A stretch of 7,015 nucleotides of DNA, taken from Candidatus Methanosuratincola sp. (GTDB taxonomy: Archaea > Thermoproteota > Methanomethylicia > Methanomethylicales > Methanomethylicaceae). The stretch is from the NCBI GenBank assembly GCA_029907755.1, contig JARYLH010000074.1:1-7015 (forward strand), in the 5' to 3' direction. This document shows positions 1 to 4,901 of the stretch, in pieces (positions within the stretch are counted from its first letter, which is position 1; each line of letters opens with the position of its first letter). Under the pieces are notes generated by a model that did not search any database, was not told the origin of the DNA, and saw nothing but the letters and a program-made list of their open reading frames with translations. The position numbers and the translations under genes are program-made.

Positions 1-131
1 AGGACCAGGTTTTTCCCCTCCAGGAGGCCGGACTTCAGCGCTGACTCCTGGGGCGGGTAGAGGTCGGTTATCCCGCACTCTGCGTAGATACGCTTTGCTC
101 TCTCGTCTATTTCGAGTTCCTCTACCTTAAT
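1..131 (-). CDS. hel308: Hel308/Hjm-type superfamily 2 DNA helicase, N-terminal fragment (runs off left edge)
   Basis: Only the first 43 codons are present; the gene continues past base 1. Reading leftward from 131, the frame gives MKVEELEIDERAKRIYAECG, followed by a segment containing TDLYPPQ and ending SGLLEGKNLVL. This is the Hel308 N-terminus as known from archaea: a short acidic lead, the Q-motif-like LYPPQ, and the GLLEGKNLVL strand that runs into Walker A. Walker A itself would lie just outside the window. Hel308 is a 3'-5' ATP-dependent helicase that unwinds lagging strands at stalled forks. The frame has a TGA at 138-140 and no ATG, GTG or TTG between it and the conserved sequence. 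The start chosen is ATT at 129-131, because GGTGA sits six bases upstream. It lies 13 bases after the mcm stop, so it is probably the third gene of the gins23-mcm operon. A sequencing error (ATG read as ATT) is possible. The family call is firm; the start codon is an inference. Confidence 0.8.
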   Translation of the reverse strand, partial: MKVEELEIDERAKRIYAECGITDLYPPQESALKSGLLEGKNLV

Positions 132-136
132 ACAGA

Positions 137-142
137 CTCACC
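137..142 (-). promoter_or_regulatory. Shine-Dalgarno site for hel308 (decides an ATT start)
   Basis: GGTGAG on the minus strand matches the archaeal anti-Shine-Dalgarno complement (AGGAGGTGAT). It lies five bases before ATT (six counting from GGTGA), and just after the mcm stop codon. This spacing is what points to ATT as the initiation codon of the hel308 frame. Confidence 0.6.
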
Positions 143-144
143 CT

Positions 145-2220
145 TCAAGCCTTCTTCAGTTCGCCGTGCTTAGGCTCGTATATGACCCCCTGGTTGATCC
201 ATTCGATGACCGCCTTCTCGACGAACCTCCTGTCTAACCCTTCCAAGCCGGCCCGCTCAATTAGCGCCTCCTTCCTGATCGGCTTGCCCTCGTTCTCCTT
301 CTCCATGTCCCTGAATATGTCGAAGAGCTGCGCCATCTTGTCACCCTGTGACTTCGGGTGCCCGACCATTATCGTGTCGATGTCTATCTTCCCCGTGGAG
401 GAGTCTATCCCGACTTGCTTCAGGAAGGTCTTGAGTAGCCTGATCACTGCCTGCACGTCCTCCTTCGAGACCTCCTTCTTCAGGGCCAGCTTGGCCCTGG
501 CCTCTGAGAGCCTTATGACTGCCTCGAGCTGCCTCATAGTGATTGGGACCGGGGAGTCTGCGCCTTGTCCCATCGCCCTCATCTCGAGGAAGAAGTCCTC
601 GATCGCCTTGCTGGCATCCTCGCCTATCTTCGGTGATCCGTGCTTCCTCACATAGTAGATGTACTTCTTAAGGAGCTCCGGGTCTATCGGGGACTCCTTG
701 GTCACGCGGATCCCGCGGTGGAGTTTGAGTATATGCTCAGTCATCTTCCTGTCCTTGAGCTCGTCGGGGCGGTCGAGAAGCGTGAATATGAGGTCGAACC
801 TCGATAGGATTGTGACGGGCAGGTCGTTTATGTTCTCCGAGATCGTCTTCTGCGTGACGTACCTGCCGAAGCTCGGGTTGGCTGCAGCGAGTATGCTGCT
901 CCTGGCATTGAGCTGGACGACTATGCCTGCTTTGGCTATGCTGATGGTCTGCTGTTCCATTGCCTCGTGTATCGCGGACCTGTCTTCCGGGCGCATCTTG
1001 TCGATCTCGTCGATGCAGGCTATCCCCTTGTCGGCGATAACGAGAGCCCCCGCCTCGAGGAAGAACTCCCCGGTGTTCTTGTCCCGGATAACCGTGGCCG
1101 TGAGGCCTGCGGCAGTGGATCCCTTCCCCGAGGTGTATACGCCGCGCGGGGCGATCCTCGAGACATACTGGAGGAGCTGGGACTTTGCGGTGCCGGGGTC
1201 GCCGACCAGCAGTATGTTGATGTCCCCCCTTATCTTGATCCCGTCTGGCATAGTCTTGGTGACGCCGCCGGCGAGCTGGTATGCAACTGCCTCCTTGATC
1301 TCGTCGTAGGCGTAGATCGACGGGGCGATCGATCCGATCAGCTTGTCGTAGAGGTTGGGGTCCGAGGCGAGCTTCTTTATCGCTTTCTCGTCCTCTGGAG
1401 TGATCGCGACCTCTTCGGTCCCCCTCTCTGCGATCTCCAAGTAGTTCGCCTCGATCCCAGACGAGAAGGTAGCGAGCCTGAAGCCCCTCGAGGTGAACTC
1501 CTGCTTCGCCTGAAGTATGCCGACGAGCGAGACCCTGTCACCCGGACGGGAGGTGTCGACTATGTCGCCCTGGAGGATGCCCTCGACGGAGCGCGGGAGC
1601 TGTCCGGGGGGCAGCTCCTCTGGCCTCTCCTGGACCGATATGAGTTGCCAGTCGACGAACACTGACTCCTCTGGGAGGAGCCTGAAGTACCCTTTCCTGG
1701 CGCAGTCCTGGTTCGTGCACTGGGAGGGGGGTATCAGTATGTTGCCTGTCTGCTCCAGGACTATCTTCTCCCCGCAGCGCGGGCACTGGTAGACCGCGGT
1801 CTTAAGCAGCTGCTTCACCGCGGATGCCCTCGTGATTATACCCTCCACCATGATCAGCTTTCCCATGTGCGCAGACTTGAGTGACCTGAGGGGGACGACC
1901 TCGTCGAGCTTCCTGAACCTGGCCTTGAAGGCCTTGATCTTCGCGGCATACTGCATATTCTCCGCGCGCATCGCATCGTAGATCGCTGCATTTATCTTTG
2001 GAAAGAGTTCGAGCGGCTTCTCCTTGATCTCCTTCGCCACGTCCGGGTCGAATGAGATGACGTCCTCAAAGTCCACCACGAGGGAGGTCTTCCCCTGCGA
2101 TGCCATGCTGGACATCGCGTCCCTGTACTTGAACGTGCCCTTGCTGTCCTGGAACTCCTTGAGGAAGCTGACGAAGCGTTCCCGGTAATCGAGGATCTCA
2201 ACAGTCTCGGCCATATCCAT
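145..2220 (-). CDS. mcm: MCM replicative DNA helicase
   Basis: This is the hexameric 3'-5' helicase that unwinds DNA at the archaeal fork, the motor of the CMG complex with GINS and Cdc45/GAN. With the start at 2220 it has 691 residues, normal for archaeal MCM. Domains in order: an N-terminal helical and OB region (about 1-260) with a zinc-binding set C146, C149, C168, C173 (C-x2-C-x18-C-x4-C); an AAA+ core with Walker A GDPGTAKS (340-347, K346), Walker B IDEID (D404, E405), sensor 1 N448 and the arginine finger in SRFD (R474); then a C-terminal winged helix (about 625-691) ending ELKKA. No intein or frameshift is visible. The ATG at 2218-2220 overlaps the gins23 stop as TAATG. A second ATG at 2212-2214 (MAETVE) sits eight bases after GGAG and may be the true start, giving 689 residues. 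A GTG at 2248-2250 is in frame but has no clear ribosome site. The family call is essentially certain. Confidence 0.97.
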   Translation of the reverse strand: MDMAETVEILDYRERFVSFLKEFQDSKGTFKYRDAMSSMASQGKTSLVVDFEDVISFDPDVAKEIKEKPLELFPKINAAIYDAMRAENMQYAAKIKAFKARFRKLDEVVPLRSLKSAHMGKLIMVEGIITRASAVKQLLKTAVYQCPRCGEKIVLEQTGNILIPPSQCTNQDCARKGYFRLLPEESVFVDWQLISVQERPEELPPGQLPRSVEGILQGDIVDTSRPGDRVSLVGILQAKQEFTSRGFRLATFSSGIEANYLEIAERGTEEVAITPEDEKAIKKLASDPNLYDKLIGSIAPSIYAYDEIKEAVAYQLAGGVTKTMPDGIKIRGDINILLVGDPGTAKSQLLQYVSRIAPRGVYTSGKGSTAAGLTATVIRDKNTGEFFLEAGALVIADKGIACIDEIDKMRPEDRSAIHEAMEQQTISIAKAGIVVQLNARSSILAAANPSFGRYVTQKTISENINDLPVTILSRFDLIFTLLDRPDELKDRKMTEHILKLHRGIRVTKESPIDPELLKKYIYYVRKHGSPKIGEDASKAIEDFFLEMRAMGQGADSPVPITMRQLEAVIRLSEARAKLALKKEVSKEDVQAVIRLLKTFLKQVGIDSSTGKIDIDTIMVGHPKSQGDKMAQLFDIFRDMEKENEGKPIRKEALIERAGLEGLDRRFVEKAVIEWINQGVIYEPKHGELKKA

Positions 2221-2783
2221 TACTCCGGAAAGATTATCTTCTTGCGCCACTCATCTATCTCTTCCCTGATTGAATTGAACAGGGCGACCTCCTCCGGCTC
2301 CAGCATGTCGAGGGATGGTCTGAGCGGGTTCCTCTCCCTTGCCAGGTGGAGGATCTTCTGCAGCCTGCAGTTCACCAGGTCCTGCGCCTTCATGAAAGAC
2401 TGCCTGTGCTCGCTCAGGAGCGTGTGGGTCGGGTTGCTCTTTATCGCCTCATTCAGCGAAGCAAGCAGGCGCCTGAGGCGGGGGTAGAAGTGGCTAGGGA
2501 GCTTCGAGAGCCCCTCGTTGCGCTCCTCCTTCCAGCAGAGCTTGTAGAGCTCTGTTGACTTCAGCCCCTGGGATTCCTCTCCTGAAAGCTTGACGAATCC
2601 CTCCGCCTCGAGTATCCTGGCGACCCAGATCGGCAGTCGCTCTTCCCTGCCCTCCTCGTAGGCGCCAAGATCCATACCGCCCACGGACATCGCAGGGAAG
2701 GCTTTGATGAACGTGACGCCTACCAGCTCCTCCTCGTAGAAGAACTGAGAGTGCCTGATGCTTTCGGAGGGATCTGTAGGCAT
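2220..2783 (-). CDS. gins23: GINS complex subunit, Gins23 (Psf2/Psf3-like)
   Basis: This is a subunit of the archaeal GINS complex, which binds MCM and Cdc45/GAN to form the active replicative helicase and also contacts primase. The protein has 187 residues. A small beta-type B domain comes first (about 15-67), with F-I-K-A-F-P, then G-G-M-D-L-G, then E-R-L-P-I-W-V-A-R-I-L ahead of a glycine turn. The larger helical A domain follows (about 75-185), with K-L-C-W-K-E, L-P-S-H-F-Y and heptad-like leucines. The B-before-A order marks the Psf2/Psf3 (Gins23) class rather than Gins51, where A comes first. Its TAA stop shares a base with the mcm ATG, so translation of the two is probably coupled. In Sulfolobus gins23 is likewise next to mcm. 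No Shine-Dalgarno site precedes the ATG at 2781-2783, while a TATA box sits about 28 bases upstream, which suggests a leaderless or nearly leaderless mRNA. The GINS call rests on pattern and context; overall GINS sequence conservation is low. Confidence 0.88.
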   Translation of the reverse strand: MPTDPSESIRHSQFFYEEELVGVTFIKAFPAMSVGGMDLGAYEEGREERLPIWVARILEAEGFVKLSGEESQGLKSTELYKLCWKEERNEGLSKLPSHFYPRLRRLLASLNEAIKSNPTHTLLSEHRQSFMKAQDLVNCRLQKILHLARERNPLRPSLDMLEPEEVALFNSIREEIDEWRKKIIFPE

Positions 2784-2807
2784 AAGCTATTCAGACGAGA
2801 CTACGCA

Positions 2808-2830
2808 TTTTAAAGTTTTAACCTTTCGGA
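2808..2830 (-). promoter_or_regulatory. Promoter of the gins23-mcm-hel308 operon
   Basis: Read on the minus strand, this holds TCCGAAAGGTTAAAAC and then CTTTAAAA (2808-2815). CTTTAAAA is a good archaeal TATA box centred about 28 bases before the gins23 ATG, so transcription would begin within a few bases of the start codon. The alternative TATA, TTAAAA (2816-2821), preceded by the purine-rich AAAGG as a possible BRE, would give a leader of about nine bases. Which one is used cannot be told by eye. Confidence 0.6.
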
Positions 2831-2838
2831 TTCATCCG
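2827..2838. repeat. Short palindrome upstream of the gins23 promoter
   Basis: CGGAT and ATCCG face each other across a two-base centre (CGGATTCATCCG on the plus strand). The palindrome ends 11 bases upstream of the CTTTAAAA box, a plausible place for an operator or activator site. At five base pairs per arm it could be chance. Confidence 0.35.
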
Positions 2839-2852
2839 TATTGCCCCTCCTG

Positions 2853-2879
2853 CCTTAGTAGACCCGCACTAGACCTTAG
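2853..2879. repeat. Nested short direct repeats
   Basis: CCTTAG occurs at 2853-2858 and 2874-2879, and TAGACC at 2859-2864 and 2870-2875. The two pairs are nested around CGCAC, in the 118-base gap between the ECF gene and gins23. The repeats are visible directly; no function can be assigned. Confidence 0.4.
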
Positions 2880-2884
2880 GAGAA

Positions 2885-2900
2885 GGCGCGTGGGCACGCC
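2885..2900 (-). terminator. Weak hairpin just after the ECF S-component gene
   Basis: On the minus strand GGCGTG pairs with CGCGCC (six pairs, one G-U) around a CCCA loop. The hairpin begins one base after the TGA of the transporter gene and is followed by the pyrimidine-rich TTCTCCT. There is no proper T tract, which archaeal termination usually needs, so the terminator role is tentative. Confidence 0.25.
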
Positions 2901-2901
2901 A

Positions 2902-3624
2902 TCACTGCCTCGATCGGCGCGAGATCACCTTTAGCGATGCGTAAGCGGGTATCGCGATGATGATCCCAACTAGAACCTGGCCGATGTTGAAGGGCACCTC
3001 GGCTATCGCAGCGTATCCTAGGAACAGCTGCTCGTAGAGGAAGTAGCCTGCTACCATCACCGATCCCGAGACGAGCGCGGATATTGTGATGTATCCAGCC
3101 TCTTGGCGGGCGGAGAATGAGGCGTATGCGACTGCAATGGCGATAGCTCCCCCCATGAGCGCCCAAAAAGCGTAGGAAAGCTCAACCACAAAGCCATAGG
3201 TTCCAATCCACGGCAGTCCGATGGATACCTCAGATGACCCGGAGTAGAACAAGGTGCCAACGGCAAAGACCAACGAGAAGACTAGGACGCTGGCCACGAC
3301 TGAGATCAGCCGCCACCCACTTCCCCGGAGTTCGGGGCGCCGCGATGCCAAGACCCCCAGGAGAAAGCCCTCTATCCCCTTGATCACGAGCGTTGCAGGG
3401 GCAAAAAGGTAGTAACCGAGTATCAGGTCGGCTAGCATGGATCCGACCCCCCCAGCAAACGCGCCTATCCTTGTCCCCCCAAGGAGGGCAGCAAGGAACA
3501 CCGCAGACTCCCCGACGTTGAAGTACCCCCTCGTCGCAGGCACATATATTGTGAAGGCGACTGTTGCAACGGTTACGAGTGAGGTGTAGAAGGCAGTAAC
3601 AGGGATGTCCCTTGCCAGGCGCAT
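2902..3624 (-). CDS. ECF transporter S component (substrate-binding membrane subunit), substrate unknown
   Basis: This is a 240-residue, strongly hydrophobic protein. It resembles the S components of energy-coupling-factor transporters, which bind a vitamin or its precursor in the membrane and pair with a shared T protein and two ATPases. Family-type motifs are G-Y-F-N-V-G-E-S (33-40), the glycine-rich stretch 48-61, A-D-L-I-L-G-Y-Y (65-72) followed by I-K-G-I-E-G (81-86), and E-V-P-F-N-I-G-Q near 209-216. By eye, membrane segments lie near 10-30, 40-62, 66-92, 105-127, 142-167, 176-198 and 210-232. That is seven where S components usually have six, and the protein is longer than the usual 160-200 residues. 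The extra length falls around 94-168. The pattern recalls the COG4720/PF07155 riboflavin-type group, but substrate cannot be read from sequence. No ATPase or T gene is in view. About eight of roughly twelve arginines use CGN codons, unlike the AGG-rich replication genes. The ATG at 3622-3624 lacks a Shine-Dalgarno site. Confidence 0.8.
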   Translation of the reverse strand: MRLARDIPVTAFYTSLVTVATVAFTIYVPATRGYFNVGESAVFLAALLGGTRIGAFAGGVGSMLADLILGYYLFAPATLVIKGIEGFLLGVLASRRPELRGSGWRLISVVASVLVFSLVFAVGTLFYSGSSEVSIGLPWIGTYGFVVELSYAFWALMGGAIAIAVAYASFSARQEAGYITISALVSGSVMVAGYFLYEQLFLGYAAIAEVPFNIGQVLVGIIIAIPAYASLKVISRRSRQ

Positions 3625-3659
3625 AGCGGCTTCGCCGGATGAGAGACGGTCGCCGATGG

Positions 3660-3667
3660 GATATTAG
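3660..3667 (-). promoter_or_regulatory. Candidate TATA box for the ECF S-component gene
   Basis: CTAATATC on the minus strand is preceded by the purine-rich CAAGG, a possible BRE. Its centre is about 40 bases before the ATG, predicting a leader of about 13-15 bases. It is the best TATA-like sequence upstream of this gene but departs from the consensus. Confidence 0.35.
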
Positions 3668-3678
3668 CCTTGTGGTAG

Positions 3679-3702
3679 AATCCGGATCGCCCGCTCCGGA
3701 TT
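3679..3702. repeat. Perfect 8-bp inverted repeat upstream of the ECF gene
   Basis: AATCCGGA (3679-3686) and TCCGGATT (3695-3702) are exact reverse complements around an eight-base loop, TCGCCCGC. Each arm also contains the self-complementary TCCGGA. The repeat lies 11 bases upstream of the candidate ECF TATA box, so on that promoter it would be an untranscribed operator. If transcription starts farther up, it would be a stable leader hairpin. Confidence 0.65.
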
Positions 3703-3706
3703 GGGC

Positions 3707-3719
3707 CTGCCGAGGGCAG
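3707..3719. repeat. Second hairpin next to the 8-bp inverted repeat
   Basis: CTGCC (3707-3711) and GGCAG (3715-3719) pair around GAG. It stands four bases from the longer inverted repeat, so the two form a tandem pair. On its own a five-pair stem is weak evidence. Confidence 0.4.
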
Positions 3720-3857
3720 AACAAACCTCCCGAAAACTTTTACGAAAAGATCCAAGCACAGGAGAGTGCCGTGTGTAGCTCTGTTGGAAGGACCGACGTC
3801 TTGGAGGGATCGAGGACTTTTTCCGGGTTCAGGCATGAAACAGTCCCAAGACGGGGC

Positions 3858-3874
3858 TCCGAGTAGGTTAAATA
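3858..3874 (+). promoter_or_regulatory. Candidate promoter of the rfcS-rfcL operon
   Basis: TCCGAGTAGGTTAAATA contains the TATA-like TTAAATA (3868-3874) behind the purine-rich GTAGG. Transcription would start near 3896-3898, leaving a leader of about a dozen bases that just includes the Shine-Dalgarno site. The element closely resembles the one upstream of gins23. Confidence 0.5.
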
Positions 3875-3895
3875 CCATTTCCTTAAGATCGAATC

Positions 3896-3903
3896 AGGAG
3901 GGG
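3896..3903 (+). promoter_or_regulatory. Shine-Dalgarno site for rfcS (decides a TTG start)
   Basis: AGGAGGGG lies six bases before the TTG at 3910-3912. This strong, well-spaced site selects TTG over the ATG at 3928 and over any start farther upstream in the same open frame. Confidence 0.75.
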
Positions 3904-3909
3904 ACTCGA

Positions 3910-4878
3910 TTGTCAGCACACGAGGTTATGTGGACAGAGAAGTACAGGCCCAGGACCCTAGACAGCATAGTGAACCAGACCGAGATCGTTGAGAGGCTGA
4001 AGAGGTTTGTCAAGGAGAAGTCGATGCCACACTGCCTCTTTGCAGGGACGCCGGGGACAGGGAAGACGACCGCAGCGATGTGTCTGGCCAGCGACCTGTA
4101 CGGAAAGGACTACAAGAAGAATTACCTTGAGCTCAACGCAAGCGACGAGAGGGGGATCGATGTGATCAGGACGACCGTCAAGGACTTTGCCAGGACTGTG
4201 GGCATGGCAGAGGCCCCCTTCAAGATACTCGTCCTCGACGAGGCTGACAACCTCACGGCTGACGCGCAGCAGGCGCTGAGGAGGACTATGGAGATGTATA
4301 CCGCAACCTGCAGGTTCATACTCTGCTGCAACTACTTCAGCAGGATAATAGAACCGATACAGTCTAGGTGCGCCTTCTTCAGGTTCGTGCCGCTCAAGCC
4401 TGAGGACGTGAGGGCAAGGATAACCTACATCTGCAAGCTCGAGAACGTGGAGATCACCCAGAAGGGGATCGATGCGCTCATCTACGTCGGAAACGGAGAT
4501 CTCAGGAAGGTGATAAACACGCTCCAGGCTGCCGCGGCCACCTCGGAGGTCGTGGACGAGGGCGTGATCTACAGGATCGCCGGGAGGGTCAGCCCCAAGG
4601 AGATCAAGGAGGTCTTGGCCGACGCCTTAGGGGGGGATTTCAAGTCTGCGCGCGAGAGGGTGATAGGACTGATGGTGGAGTACGGCCTCTCTGGGCTCGA
4701 CGTTGTCAAGCAGATTCACAGGGAGGTCCTCGGGCTCAACATTGATGAGAAGGCGAAGCTGAGGATAATCGAGGCGGTCGGGGAGGCCGAGTTCAGGCTG
4801 CTGCAGGGCGGCAGCGACGAGATCCAGATAAACTCGATGCTCGCAAAGGTGGCAGACCTAGGGCGAGAAGGGCAATAG
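3910..4878 (+). CDS. rfcS: Replication factor C small subunit (clamp loader)
   Basis: This is an AAA+ ATPase of the archaeal clamp loader. With the large subunit it opens PCNA and places it on primer-template junctions. It has 322 residues, the usual length for an intein-free archaeal RFC-S. The start is WTEKYRPRTLDSIV, the RFC signature (RFC box II). Walker A is GTPGTGKT (46-53, K52); Walker B is LVLDEAD (107-113); sensor 1 is N141; the SRC box holding the arginine finger is at 152-154 (R153); sensor 2 is GDLRK (196-200, R199). A helical collar for oligomer contact fills about 215-322. The TTG at 3910 is chosen because of the adjacent AGGAGGGG. The frame is open upstream to 3766, but that extension has no RFC-like sequence, and the family begins close to WTEKYRP. 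An ATG at 3928 would remove six residues. It is followed 23 bases later by rfcL, so the two subunits are probably made from one mRNA. No intein or disruption is seen. Confidence 0.97.
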   Translation: MSAHEVMWTEKYRPRTLDSIVNQTEIVERLKRFVKEKSMPHCLFAGTPGTGKTTAAMCLASDLYGKDYKKNYLELNASDERGIDVIRTTVKDFARTVGMAEAPFKILVLDEADNLTADAQQALRRTMEMYTATCRFILCCNYFSRIIEPIQSRCAFFRFVPLKPEDVRARITYICKLENVEITQKGIDALIYVGNGDLRKVINTLQAAAATSEVVDEGVIYRIAGRVSPKEIKEVLADALGGDFKSARERVIGLMVEYGLSGLDVVKQIHREVLGLNIDEKAKLRIIEAVGEAEFRLLQGGSDEIQINSMLAKVADLGREGQ

Positions 4879-4889
4879 AAAGGTCTGGC

Positions 4890-4894
4890 GGGTG
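4890..4894 (+). promoter_or_regulatory. Shine-Dalgarno site for rfcL
   Basis: GGGTG lies seven bases before the TTG at 4902-4904, in the 23-base gap after the rfcS stop. It matches the GGTG part of the archaeal consensus. It supports TTG 4902, although a GTG at 4908 is also possible. Confidence 0.5.
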
Positions 4895-4901
4895 TAGCGG
4901 A

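Larger units (their letters stand above)
3625..3909. other. Divergent intergenic region between the ECF gene and rfcS
   Basis: These 285 bases separate two divergently transcribed genes. They contain the candidate ECF promoter (3660-3667), two hairpins (3679-3702 and 3707-3719), an A/T-rich inverted repeat CTTTT-ACG-AAAAG (3737-3749) next to a repeated CGAAAA (3731-3736, 3743-3748), and the rfcS promoter and ribosome site (3858-3903). The frames open here give low-complexity, unfamiliar proteins that I judge spurious. I see no tRNA, no C/D-box pair, no recognised riboswitch and no origin recognition box. Confidence 0.6.

Noticed and set aside
659..1665. Open frames antisense to mcm
   Set aside because: They are shadows of the conserved MCM core, with no family resemblance and no ribosome site.
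2248..2250. GTG start for mcm, 30 bases upstream of the chosen ATG
   Set aside because: It would overlap gins23 by 31 bases, has no good ribosome site, and adds residues not expected in MCM. TAATG at 2218-2222 is the simpler reading.
3625..3760. Known riboswitch (TPP, FMN, cobalamin or fluoride) ahead of the ECF gene
   Set aside because: The conserved cores, for example CTGAGA of TPP or the RFN element, are not found on the minus strand.
3573..3878. Small open frames in both directions across the divergent intergenic region
   Set aside because: They overlap each other and the promoter elements and have irregular composition with no familiar motif. I see no evidence of coding.
3766..3909. 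In-frame upstream extension of rfcS (48 extra codons)
   Set aside because: The added residues look nothing like RFC, the family starts near WTEKYRP, and a strong AGGAGGGG site directly precedes TTG 3910. The stretch also contains the likely promoter.
3625..3909. Possible replication origin between the two replication operons
   Set aside because: Replication-gene clustering suggested it, but there are no ORB-like repeats and no extended A/T-rich unwinding stretch.
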